A DNA stretch of 64,000 bases from positions 1 to 64,000 of the forward strand of contig QCCL01000004.1 in assembly GCA_003281255.1 (NCBI GenBank). Direction: 5' to 3'. The notes below the pieces were generated by a model, which saw nothing but the letters and a program-made list of their open reading frames with translations, did not search any database and had not been told where the DNA came from. Positions 35,815 to 44,231 of the stretch are shown here, piece after piece; position 1 is the stretch's first letter, and each line of letters starts with the position of its first letter. Position numbers and translations under genes: made by a program. The stretch comes from Prochlorococcus sp. AG-347-L02. Lineage in GTDB: Bacteria; Cyanobacteriota; Cyanobacteriia; PCC-6307; Cyanobiaceae.

Positions 35815-36060
35815 ATGGGCTCTAAAAGAGAAAAATATCCTGAAAAATGTCCTTGGGATCTTGGCCCTAATCAACATTTAGCAAAAGAACAGAACTGGAC
35901 TTTAAGGTTAGGAGAAGCAAATGTATGCTTTAGCAAAAATAAATTAGATAATAATTATTTTCATGTAATAAGTAATGAAAACGAAGAGCAAATTTTAGCT
36001 TTTAGAGCAAGACTCTTATATCAAAAACTACTTGATAAAGGGTTTAGATTGGTTGAATAA
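35815..36060 (+). CDS. Small conserved hypothetical protein
   Basis: An 81-residue protein with PWDLGPNQHLAKEQNWTLRLGEANVCFSK near the N-terminus and a helical C-terminus (EQILAFRARLLYQKLL). No family known to me. ATG start. It stands alone between the methyltransferase-like gene and the convergent DUF3386-like gene, whose stop is 7 bases away. Confidence 0.6.
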   Translation: MGSKREKYPEKCPWDLGPNQHLAKEQNWTLRLGEANVCFSKNKLDNNYFHVISNENEEQILAFRARLLYQKLLDKGFRLVE

Positions 36061-36066
36061 AAAAAC

Positions 36067-36720
36067 TTAATTTAATAAGCATAGATCATCGAAGACAAAC
36101 TTTTGTTTTTCTTCTTCTTGATTTTGGTTTAAGTATTTTATTGTCCTCGAATTTAATATCCAATAATCTTCTTTACCCATATTTAGAAACTCATCCTCAT
36201 ATTCCAATCTTTGAGAATTTGTCTCAAGTGTATCTGGATCAATTTGTTGACTACTATATTTTTTACTAAGGAAACCTGTTCCTGTATCTAAAAATTCTTC
36301 AACAAAAATTTCTATTATAGTTCCATGAATTTTTCTGTAGACCATATTAATACATTTATTTTTAACTCTATATTTATCACCTTGATTCTTACCTGAAACA
36401 ACCATTTCAATCCCACTTTCAGAATTTTTAAGTAGGTTAAAATTATTTTCTGAGTGCACTGATTCAAATTCTCTCTTTACCCTATGTATACACACTTCAA
36501 ATAATTGAGAGGCAATACTTTTAACAACCTTCTCATCTTCTATTTTTTGAATATTTGGTTTAAAGTCTTTACCTAATACGAAGTCACCTTTGTAAATATT
36601 ATTATTCGTCAAGAAAACACATTTACCTTGGTAACCATGAAAATCATTCTTCCAGGTATAACGATTTTCATAAGCCTTTTTGAAAATTTCCTTACAATTA
36701 ATTTCTTTTAAACTATCCAT
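36067..36720 (-). CDS. DUF3386-like protein
   Basis: A 217-residue protein matching the pattern I know for DUF3386 of oxygenic phototrophs: KAYENRYTWKNDFHGYQGKCVF at the N-terminus, FEVCIHRVKREFE, and INMVYRKIHGTIIEI with FLDTGTGFLSKKYS. Likely a beta-rich soluble protein. Function unknown. Upstream on the same strand lies the pcb gene, but a strong terminator separates them. Confidence 0.7.
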   Translation of the reverse strand: MDSLKEINCKEIFKKAYENRYTWKNDFHGYQGKCVFLTNNNIYKGDFVLGKDFKPNIQKIEDEKVVKSIASQLFEVCIHRVKREFESVHSENNFNLLKNSESGIEMVVSGKNQGDKYRVKNKCINMVYRKIHGTIIEIFVEEFLDTGTGFLSKKYSSQQIDPDTLETNSQRLEYEDEFLNMGKEDYWILNSRTIKYLNQNQEEEKQKFVFDDLCLLN

Positions 36721-36750
36721 TAATTTTTTGAATACGTGAAATAATTCTAC

Positions 36751-36786
36751 AAAAAAAAACCTCCCTATTAAAGGAGAGGTTTTTTA
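36751..36786 (-). terminator. Rho-independent terminator of pcb
   Basis: On the minus strand AACCTCTCC - TTTAATA - GGGAGGTT forms a stem with a single bulge followed by nine T. It begins about 11 bases after the pcb stop and isolates pcb/isiB from the DUF3386-like gene. Confidence 0.85.
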
Positions 36787-36796
36787 CAAGATTAAA

Positions 36797-37855
36797 TTAG
36801 TTTTGAGTAATTTTTGTATTTTCAATATTGTCAAATGCCTGACCAATTTTCTTAAAGTCAAATCCCATTGCTCTTAGTGCGTGCCAAAGATGTCCTTGTA
36901 AGAAAAAGAAACCCAAATAAAAATGAGTATTAGCAAGCCAAGCTCTTGAGCTATATGCTCCTGAACCTAAATCTACTGTATCAGTAAAATAAGGGGCAAA
37001 CTCAAATTGAAGCTTTAAGGGTTCTCCATATAGATCAACTGGATATATGGTTGTATTTGAAGCACACCAAAAAGCAGCGACAAAAGCCATATAAGAAACA
37101 CCAACAACTGAGTATGACAAAATTGCCTCAGCGCCAAGTAATCCTTTTCCTTTAAATTCTGTATATTCTCCAAATTGTTTAGTACAAATATGGAAAACAC
37201 CTCCAATTATTTCTAGGAAAGCTAGGAAAGCATGTCCTCCCATAACGTCTTCAAGACTATCTATTTTTAAAAAATCAAATTGATGATTCCAGATAGCGGC
37301 AATATCTAAATTGTAAATAACTTGTCTTGTAGAACCTATTGCTGGGTCGTAAATTCCATGAATACGAGCCCATTCAACGAACATAATTGCTCCAAGCCCA
37401 AGAAAGATTAGATGATGACCAAGAATAAAAGTTAATTTATCTGGGTCATCCCATTCGAAATCAAATTTTTGTGGCTTACTATTTTCTGGATAGTCTCCAA
37501 GATCACCTGCAAATTTATTGGAATGTAATAATCCCCCAGCACCCAATACTGCTGAGAAAATTAGATGTAATGTGCAAATTACAACAATTCCATATGGTTC
37601 CGTAATAACACCATTTTCAATGCCACCAATTCCAATACCCGCGAGGTGAGGCAAAACAATTGCTTTCTGTGCACCCATTGGGATACTGGCGTCGTAACGA
37701 GCCAATTCAAATAATCCAAAAGCTCCTGCCCAGAACATCATTAGGCCTGCATGGGCAGCATGAGCAGCTATGAATTTACCTGAACGGCCAACAACACCAG
37801 AATTTCCTGCGTACCAGTCATAGGTGACATCAGATTTTCCGTAAGTTTGTAACAC
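36797..37855 (-). CDS. pcb: Pcb/IsiA-type chlorophyll a/b-binding antenna protein
   Basis: A 352-residue six-helix antenna protein of the CP43-like Pcb/IsiA family that binds divinyl chlorophylls. Visible are VTYDWYAGNSGVVGRSGKFIAAHAAHAGLMMFWAGA, LGHHLIFLGLGAIMFVEWARIHG, and the C-terminal FFFLQGHLWHALRAMGFDFKKIG. The long CP43 lumenal loop is absent, as in all Pcb. It lies 143 bases downstream of isiB on the same strand, as in isiAB iron-stress loci. Its N-terminal third differs from what I recall of the constitutive PcbA, so an iron-stress paralogue is likely but unproven here. Confidence 0.93.
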   Translation of the reverse strand: MLQTYGKSDVTYDWYAGNSGVVGRSGKFIAAHAAHAGLMMFWAGAFGLFELARYDASIPMGAQKAIVLPHLAGIGIGGIENGVITEPYGIVVICTLHLIFSAVLGAGGLLHSNKFAGDLGDYPENSKPQKFDFEWDDPDKLTFILGHHLIFLGLGAIMFVEWARIHGIYDPAIGSTRQVIYNLDIAAIWNHQFDFLKIDSLEDVMGGHAFLAFLEIIGGVFHICTKQFGEYTEFKGKGLLGAEAILSYSVVGVSYMAFVAAFWCASNTTIYPVDLYGEPLKLQFEFAPYFTDTVDLGSGAYSSRAWLANTHFYLGFFFLQGHLWHALRAMGFDFKKIGQAFDNIENTKITQN

Positions 37856-37998
37856 TTGATAAAAGTAAACAGCAAATTGAGCATATTGCTTATCAGTATT
37901 GTTTTTACATGTTCTTTACAGATTTAATTACTTATGTAAAAAAAACATATTGTGAAAGAACAAATGATACAAACTAGGGAAATAATATCTGAGAAAGC

Positions 37999-38523
37999 TT
38001 ACGCCAATGAGGGGATTTCACCCTTAAGCTGAGAAGCCCATGTTTCAAGACGAGAATCGGTCAAATCAGATTCACTATCCTCATCAAGAGGCAATCCACA
38101 AAAGCTTTCTCCTATAACACTTTTAGACTCGTCAAATGTATAAGAAGATTTATCTACGTAACCCACCATTTCGGCGCCTGCTTTTGTGAAGTAGCTATGA
38201 AGTTCTTCCATTGCATCACAATAGTTTTCTGTATATGTAGAAGAATCTCCTAAACCAAAAATTGCGACTTTTTTTCCTGATAAACTTAGTTCACCAATAT
38301 CCTCTAAGATTGAATCCCATGCAGTTCCCGATCTTTCTTCATCGGCACCAGTATTCCAAGTAGGTATCCCGCAGATAATTCCATCCAGACCTTCAAGTTC
38401 AGAAAGATCATCCACATCAGATACATCTTTAGGTGCTTCTGCTGAAGAGATAAAGTTGTGGAGACGATCAGCTACGTCTTCAGTTTTTCCAGTTGTAGTT
38501 GCGTAATAAATTCCTACAGTCAT
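37999..38523 (-). CDS. isiB: Flavodoxin
   Basis: Long-chain flavodoxin (174 residues) that replaces ferredoxin as electron carrier from photosystem I under iron limitation. The FMN phosphate loop is YYATTTGKTEDVA, followed by the IPTWNTG and GLGDSSTYTENYCDA loops that flank the isoalloxazine ring. It has its own upstream region of 140 bases shared with a divergent gene. The pcb gene follows on the same strand. Confidence 0.97.
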   Translation of the reverse strand: MTVGIYYATTTGKTEDVADRLHNFISSAEAPKDVSDVDDLSELEGLDGIICGIPTWNTGADEERSGTAWDSILEDIGELSLSGKKVAIFGLGDSSTYTENYCDAMEELHSYFTKAGAEMVGYVDKSSYTFDESKSVIGESFCGLPLDEDSESDLTDSRLETWASQLKGEIPSLA

Positions 38524-38663
38524 AACTTCAAAATGTTTACATTAAGATAATAAAATCTAAAAACGTTAAATTAATTTCTTTAAAAACTTTTTCATGTAAA
38601 ATTTTATACTAATTAAAGTAAGAAAAATTTTTTGAGAATAATTTACAAAACATTTAAACCATC

Positions 38664-39398
38664 GTGACTGACAAATTTCAAAATGATATTAATAATATTG
38701 TTGAAGAATTCAACTTTAATGGGCAGAAAAAATTCAAGTTAATTGTTTTATTTGGTTTATTGGGAGATTTTGATAGCTTTGAATATGCAATAAATTTGAA
38801 AAGTTTCATCGATAATAATCAAGATAAAAATTTAGATATTTTTGCAATTGCTATTGGGAACCAAAATGGTAAAGAAAAATTCTGTAAATTTACTGGCTTT
38901 CACAAAGAAAATTTAATAGTTGTTTCTGATAATCAAATCCATAATACTCTAAAAGTCTCAAGAGGATTAGATATTGGTTTAGGAGGTTGGATCAATATGC
39001 TTTTGATGTTATCTGGAATAAATTCTTTCAAAACAATTAAAGAAGTTATTAGGGGTTATACCGGAGACAGAAAAGCGAAGCAAATCTATTCAGAATTTGA
39101 CAAAATTGATGTTTTAAAATTTTTAAAATTTTCAGGTAATTCTTTTAAAAAGGTTTTCGGGGATGGTCATTTGAGACCATTTGAATTAGCAACATTTAGA
39201 TTAAATAATATGAATGAAATAATTCAAAATTGGACTGATTATATTCTTAATGAAGAATACCTTCCTCAAAGAGGTGCTTCTTTTCTATTGAATAATAAAA
39301 ATCAAATTATTTATAAATTTTTTTCAAACGATGTGCTTGGATATTCATCAAACATGAGAGAACCCTTAGGATTTTTGACTGATTTAATTAAAGAATAG
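38664..39398 (+). CDS. AhpC/TSA-fold (peroxiredoxin-like) protein without catalytic cysteine
   Basis: A 244-residue protein with GTG start, resembling the AhpC/TSA or PRX-like2 group: FKLIVLFGLLGDFDSFEYA, IFAIAIGN, FTGFHKENLIVVSD, and a long C-terminal half with QRGASFLLNNKNQIIYKFF, the last thioredoxin-fold strands. The position where peroxiredoxins carry the peroxidatic cysteine reads GDFDSFEY, with no cysteine, so peroxidase activity is doubtful. Divergent from isiB. Confidence 0.72.
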   Translation: MTDKFQNDINNIVEEFNFNGQKKFKLIVLFGLLGDFDSFEYAINLKSFIDNNQDKNLDIFAIAIGNQNGKEKFCKFTGFHKENLIVVSDNQIHNTLKVSRGLDIGLGGWINMLLMLSGINSFKTIKEVIRGYTGDRKAKQIYSEFDKIDVLKFLKFSGNSFKKVFGDGHLRPFELATFRLNNMNEIIQNWTDYILNEEYLPQRGASFLLNNKNQIIYKFFSNDVLGYSSNMREPLGFLTDLIKE

Positions 39399-39414
39399 GT
39401 TTTAAAATGTTTTT

Positions 39415-39678
39415 ATGAAAGAAGATATATTTGGATATTTTGCAGCGATTTTAACAACAGCAGCATTTCTGCCTCAACTGATTAAAACTTTAAAAACAAA
39501 AAAGGCAGATGATGTTTCTTTGACCACATTAATAATGTTTATTATCGGCGTTTTGTCTTGGATTATTTACGGTTTTAAAATTTCTTCTACACCAATATTG
39601 ATAGCAAATTTAGTTACCCTGATCTTAAATTTATTGATATTAATCTCTAAAGTATATTTTTCAAAAAAACTAAATTGA
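39415..39678 (+). CDS. SemiSWEET-type sugar transporter
   Basis: An 87-residue protein with three membrane helices and the PQ motif in TTAAFLPQLIKTLKTKKADDVS, then FIIGVLSWIIYGF. This is the half-size bacterial SWEET (MtN3/PQ-loop), which works as a dimer to pass sugars down a gradient. It lies 16 bases after the peroxiredoxin-like gene and may be co-transcribed. Confidence 0.9.
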   Translation: MKEDIFGYFAAILTTAAFLPQLIKTLKTKKADDVSLTTLIMFIIGVLSWIIYGFKISSTPILIANLVTLILNLLILISKVYFSKKLN

Positions 39679-39757
39679 GTAAAACTTTTTTACAAGTAAT
39701 AAACTTTAAATTTATTACTTAAATCTTTATTAAAATAGAACAAAAAATACACTGATC

Positions 39758-39982
39758 TTGAAAACTTCAAAATGCTGGATTTGGTTTAAAGGAAGCCTTA
39801 ATAATAGTGGATATTGGAAAGAAGGTTTTACATGTACTTTTGATGAGAAACCAGGCGTTTTAATAGAAAGTCCTGCTTACGTAACTTGTAGGGTTCCTAC
39901 ATGGAGAGTTTTGACAAAAGAACCAGAAAATTTATATAAATCTCCTCTAATTCCAGACAACGCAATATGGAAAATTATTTAA
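39758..39982 (+). CDS. Small hypothetical protein
   Basis: A 74-residue protein starting with TTG: KCWIWFKGSLNNSGYWKEGFTCTFDEKPG, then SPAYVTCRVPTWRVL and a C-terminal IPDNAIWKII. Rich in tryptophan and with three cysteines. Unknown family; probably soluble. Located between SemiSWEET and the AEC carrier. Confidence 0.5.
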   Translation: MKTSKCWIWFKGSLNNSGYWKEGFTCTFDEKPGVLIESPAYVTCRVPTWRVLTKEPENLYKSPLIPDNAIWKII

Positions 39983-40187
39983 ATTTTCAATTAATAATAA
40001 AAAACTTTTTGACTGCACTACGGCGAGTTAATATTGCTTTAATGAATATTTAATTAATACTATCTACTCTCTTTTTATAAATATTATCCCTTTTTTAATC
40101 TTTGGCTTTCTTCTGGGGAAAAAGAATCCAAAGATTTCAAAATATATAGCAAGACCTTTAATAAGATTTGGTATTCCATTAAGTGTA

Positions 40188-40982
40188 ATGGGTCTCTTAT
40201 TAAAGGAAGGTATAGATATAAATCTAATTAAAAGTGCATTTTTAGCATTCTCTATAATTGGGTTTTTATTAACTTTAATAAATATAATCCCAATATTTAA
40301 AAAAAGGCTTCCAAATTACACATTGCAGCTAGCTGGCCTAATAGGTAATACATCATTTCTTGGAATACCAATTGCGCTAGCTGTTCTACCTTCAACAACT
40401 ATAAATTTCACTATTGGATTTGATTTAGGAACAACACTTTTCGCATGGATATTTGGACCTTTTTTTCTTCAAGAAAAGTCCAACAGTAATAAAATTCCAA
40501 ACATCAAAGGACTATTAAATGCATTGATAAATAGCCCTGCATCAAGAGGGATTATTGGTGTACTTCTTGCATATCTTTTTCAAATAGATAAGATTTTAGG
40601 CAATTATCTTTGGATTCCTGCAAGAATAGTTATTGCTTTGGCAATAATTATTGTGGGAACAAGGCTTGGAATAATCACAAATCAAAATGAGAGGATTTTG
40701 GATGTAAGTGAAGAAATTAAATTTTCAATTTTATTAAAGTTATTTACTCTTCCGTTTATTATTTTTTTTGCATGCAAATTCTTAAATTTTAACTTCTATC
40801 AATCTTCTGCAGTTATTCTTCAGGCAGCAACCCCAACGGCAATATCCACAATATTAATGGCAGAGGCTTATGGTGTGAAACAAAAAATAGCTTCAAAAAT
40901 TCTTTTTACTACAACTTTAATTTCAATAATTACAATTCCTTTATTAAAAATGTTTATGAATTTATTTATTCAAACAACTTGA
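40188..40982 (+). CDS. AEC-family (auxin efflux carrier/MdcF-like) permease, 5' end unclear
   Basis: A membrane carrier with the AEC layout: repeated hydrophobic helices, GNTSFLGIPIALAVLP in the first half and QAATPTAISTILMAEAYG in the second. The ATG at 40188 lies inside the protein: the same frame continues upstream and encodes the missing first helix (SLFINIIPFLIFGFLLGKKNP), open back to the stop at 40029-40031, but contains no ATG, GTG or TTG. An ATG at 40042 is one frame off; one extra T in ATATTTAATT would join it to the coding frame. So the gene has lost its start through a one-base deletion, uses a noncanonical start such as ATT, or carries a sequence error. Confidence 0.8.
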   Translation: MGLLLKEGIDINLIKSAFLAFSIIGFLLTLINIIPIFKKRLPNYTLQLAGLIGNTSFLGIPIALAVLPSTTINFTIGFDLGTTLFAWIFGPFFLQEKSNSNKIPNIKGLLNALINSPASRGIIGVLLAYLFQIDKILGNYLWIPARIVIALAIIIVGTRLGIITNQNERILDVSEEIKFSILLKLFTLPFIIFFACKFLNFNFYQSSAVILQAATPTAISTILMAEAYGVKQKIASKILFTTTLISIITIPLLKMFMNLFIQTT

Positions 40983-41066
40983 ATAAAAGCCTTTATAGGA
41001 TGCATGATTAATGAATATTGTAAAGATTATATACTGATAACTAAATAATGTCTTAAGATTTAGTGT

Positions 41067-41318
41067 ATGAAGTCAGCAAACCCTGAAAATGAATATATTC
41101 CCTTAGATCTAAGGATTTCTGTTAGGAGAGATACTTTAAGGCTTATCTCAGAGATGGCTCAAGATATGGGAATAAGCATTAATGAAGTTTTTAGTTTTTT
41201 AGCCGAAGATTCTGTCATCGATCTCGAATTAATGGAAGATTTGAATAAAATTAATATCCCAAGCAAGTGCAGCATTGATGATTTAAAAAACGCTCTTCTC
41301 AAAAAAAGACTTTGTTAA
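41067..41318 (+). CDS. Small protein with ribbon-helix-helix-like motif
   Basis: An 83-residue protein whose residues about 14-48 (LRISVRRDTLRLISEMAQDMGISINEVFSFL) follow the CopG/Arc pattern of a short basic strand and two helices. That would make it a small DNA-binding regulator, but the remainder is acidic and no toxin partner adjoins it. It converges with the glycosyltransferase gene, overlapping by 4 bases. Confidence 0.55.
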   Translation: MKSANPENEYIPLDLRISVRRDTLRLISEMAQDMGISINEVFSFLAEDSVIDLELMEDLNKINIPSKCSIDDLKNALLKKRLC

Positions 41319-43120
41319 AATTTTTCAACTTTTCTATTTTTCCAGTCAGAGTTATAACCACTTTTAACTAAAAATCTCGAATACTTATTTAAGTCACTTT
41401 TTTTAATTCGCCATAAATTATAAATCCCAAATTTGCCCAATTTTTGATGATTAATTTTTGACCATTGCTGTCGGCGGGTAGAGTATTCATCTATCACGAC
41501 CAATAGAGATTTGTATTCATAATCAGGTTGATCCTCATAATTCTCTCTCCTATCAGTATTTAGCCTTTCTGACAGATTAATTAATCCCTCTTCAGTGTTT
41601 GGTTCATAAAAAACTATTTGTCTCGAATAATAGTGTAATGAGGGTTTTCTTATCCCAATCATTGCTAAAGTTTCCCTTCCCTCACGAATATCTAAAATTA
41701 ATCTTGAGATATTCCTTAAAGGTAATTGCCTTGAGGTATCAGCTAATTTTCTAATTGGCGACATCAAATAAAATTGTCCAATTAAAAGTATTATTTGAAG
41801 ATAAAGAAGGATATTTCTAGATTTTAAAGAAAATAAGATTATTGCAAGAAGTGTAAATGAAGAGAAGAACAATTTAGCTTTAAAAATAATCCCAGAGCTT
41901 ATAAGTTCGGATGCAAGATTAGGCATTTCCGGATCATTAATCGAACTTAACCAACTATTTGAGAAAAAGAATGCTATGGAAAAGCCAAACAAAATTAAAA
42001 TATTAAAAATCCAGAAATATAAATAACTTTTATTTTTATTTTTTAAGCTTATAAAGCTATTACTTGTTAATAATGCAGCCGCTGGAATTGCTGGCAACCA
42101 ATAGCTAGGTAGTTTCGTTGCAGAAAGGCTAAAGAAGATTAAAACTGATGTTAACCAACATAGAGAATATGTATAAAGGGTTTCAGTGACATTGCAACTT
42201 TCTTTTGAACTTTTAAAGAAATCCTTAGAGGTTATAAATATCCCATGATACAAAAAAGGAGTGAATGGTAATGAAGCCAATATCATTATGTAAAGAAAAA
42301 ACCAGAATGGTTCTGCATGATTATTTACTACTGAGGTAAATCTTTGAAAATTATGGTAACCAAAAAAATTATCCCAAAAAGGCTTTCCCTCTTTTAGAAG
42401 TTCTAATATGTACCATGGAACACTTATTAGAGTTGTTATTAAAAACCCTTTCTTAGGGTTTATCTTACGGAGCAAAGTTTTCCGATTCTTCTGACAAAAC
42501 AAAAAAGACGTAATAGTCAAAAATGCCAAAGCAAATGCAACAGGTCCTTTAACTAAAATTGCAAACCCTAAAAATACCCAAGCTGAAATGCATTGATGAT
42601 TATTTTCACTTGCCATTCTTCTCCAAAACAAAAGCAAGCTAATCCCTAAGGTTCCCGTTAAAAGGGCATCACTCACGGCAGTTCTACTCCAAATAATTAT
42701 TAATGGAGAAAGAGCAAAGCCTAGTGATGCAACTATTGGTGTTAGCAATTGCTTATCACTCTTCTGTGGCCAACAAAACAACGTATCTCCAATCATCAAC
42801 ATTAAAAATAATGATGCCAAAGCTGAAGGGAGTCTTGCTGAGAGAGTCCCAAAACTATCCCAAATCTCGTTTTTAGGTAATGAGTAAAAAAAACCCATTA
42901 GCCAATATATCAGTGGAGGCTTATCAAAACGGAATATTCCATTAACTTTTGGAGTTAACCAATCACCAGATTCACTCATTGCCCTTGCTGCCGCGGCAAA
43001 TAAAGGGGGAGTTTCATCCACCAATCCTGTAGTGCCCAAACCTAAGATAAATATAATGATCCCACAAACTAAAACTATCAATAAGGTTATAAGCCTTTTT
43101 TTTGAGTTAAAAAGAATCAT
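41315..43120 (-). CDS. GT39-type membrane glycosyltransferase (ArnT-like)
   Basis: A 601-residue integral membrane glycosyltransferase of the PMT/ArnT (GT39/GT83) family that uses lipid-linked sugars as donors. After the first helix comes the signature loop DETPPLFAAAARAMSESGDWLTPKVNG with FDKPPLIYW, the typical acidic motif in the first periplasmic loop. About eleven hydrophobic segments follow, then a soluble C-terminal domain. It lies 6 bases after a GT4 gene, pointing to cell-surface glycan or lipid A-like decoration. Confidence 0.9.
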   Translation of the reverse strand: MILFNSKKRLITLLIVLVCGIIIFILGLGTTGLVDETPPLFAAAARAMSESGDWLTPKVNGIFRFDKPPLIYWLMGFFYSLPKNEIWDSFGTLSARLPSALASLFLMLMIGDTLFCWPQKSDKQLLTPIVASLGFALSPLIIIWSRTAVSDALLTGTLGISLLLFWRRMASENNHQCISAWVFLGFAILVKGPVAFALAFLTITSFLFCQKNRKTLLRKINPKKGFLITTLISVPWYILELLKEGKPFWDNFFGYHNFQRFTSVVNNHAEPFWFFLYIMILASLPFTPFLYHGIFITSKDFFKSSKESCNVTETLYTYSLCWLTSVLIFFSLSATKLPSYWLPAIPAAALLTSNSFISLKNKNKSYLYFWIFNILILFGFSIAFFFSNSWLSSINDPEMPNLASELISSGIIFKAKLFFSSFTLLAIILFSLKSRNILLYLQIILLIGQFYLMSPIRKLADTSRQLPLRNISRLILDIREGRETLAMIGIRKPSLHYYSRQIVFYEPNTEEGLINLSERLNTDRRENYEDQPDYEYKSLLVVIDEYSTRRQQWSKINHQKLGKFGIYNLWRIKKSDLNKYSRFLVKSGYNSDWKNRKVEKF

Positions 43121-43126
43121 TTAATA

Positions 43127-44203
43127 TTATTTATATTCATGCATTACCTTATTAAGCCAGTTCACAACCTTGTAAGCAAATATATCTGCTGAGGCGTATT
43201 TTTCTACCCATTCTCTACATTTCTGACGCTTTATTTTTTCAATAATCTTTACATAAAAAAGCATATTTTTTTTATCGTCAGGATCAGCAAGATAACCTGT
43301 TTGGCCATGCTGAATAATTTCACTAGGTCCTCCCCTTCTATAAGCTACAACAGGCACCCCACAGGCTAAAGCTTCTACAATAACGTTCCCGTATGCCTCA
43401 TTCCATTTCGGAGTGTTTAACAACCCTCTGCATTTACCAAGTTCTTTTTGTAATTCATCATTTGATAAAAACCCCATCCAATCTATAGCTCCTTTAGGGA
43501 ATGATTTTTCAATCTTTGAAGCATACATCTCATCTTCTACAAATCCCCAAACTTTTAATTTTTCTCCAAGTTGATTTGCCACATATACTGCATCCTCCAA
43601 ACCTTTCTCCGGAGCCACTCTTCCAACCCATGCCAAGGGTCCCTTAATTGAATCTTGAAAAATATAATTATCTAAATTAAACCCGTTCCCAATAATTATT
43701 GGTTTTTTTATGAATGGATAATCATTAGCTTGCATTTTCGAATGAAAAGCAAAATTATTTGGATATTTTGCATAAACCTTAGAGATTAAATTACTAATTA
43801 CTGAACTTTCAGAACCCATACTAATAATATGTGCAATGGGTATCTCTAAATTTAGAGTCATCCAGATAGGAAGCCAATCATAGGACATGTTCAACAATAC
43901 ATCTGCATGTTTAGCGATATCTAATCCCTTTTCAAGCATTCCTGCTAAAAGAGAATTGTCTGGGATGCTCACCGGAGAATTATAATTTTGATGCTGCCAA
44001 CTAACTTGATCTTCACCTTCTACAAAATGTAATTTTGCTTTTAAATTACTTTCATGTAATTTAGAATTTTTTGGAGCTACAACCTCAACAGAATGTCCTA
44101 AAGAAATTAAACCTGAAACTAAAGAATTTAAAGTTAATTCAACTCCGCCACCTTTACCACTCCCTATGAACCCTATGGGAGTACTCATCAAAACTATTCG
44201 CAT
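43127..44203 (-). CDS. GT4-family glycosyltransferase
   Basis: A 358-residue GT-B glycosyltransferase. The N-terminal acceptor loop is FIGSGKGGGVELTLNSLVSGL; the donor-binding half has AWVGRVAPEKGLEDAV and the E-x7-E motif in EAYGNVIVEALACGVPVVAYRRGGPSEII. Likely cytoplasmic and retaining. It lies between an EamA exporter gene and the GT39 gene in a minus-strand group of three. Confidence 0.93.
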   Translation of the reverse strand: MRIVLMSTPIGFIGSGKGGGVELTLNSLVSGLISLGHSVEVVAPKNSKLHESNLKAKLHFVEGEDQVSWQHQNYNSPVSIPDNSLLAGMLEKGLDIAKHADVLLNMSYDWLPIWMTLNLEIPIAHIISMGSESSVISNLISKVYAKYPNNFAFHSKMQANDYPFIKKPIIIGNGFNLDNYIFQDSIKGPLAWVGRVAPEKGLEDAVYVANQLGEKLKVWGFVEDEMYASKIEKSFPKGAIDWMGFLSNDELQKELGKCRGLLNTPKWNEAYGNVIVEALACGVPVVAYRRGGPSEIIQHGQTGYLADPDDKKNMLFYVKIIEKIKRQKCREWVEKYASADIFAYKVVNWLNKVMHEYK

Positions 44204-44231
44204 TATTAGATTTTTTGCAAAAAGAAACTAA

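Noticed and set aside
38545-38558. AGATAATAAAATCT upstream of isiB as a Fur box
   Set aside because: Only a 4-bp inverted repeat in AT-rich DNA; too weak a match to the Fur consensus to list as a feature without a matrix scan.
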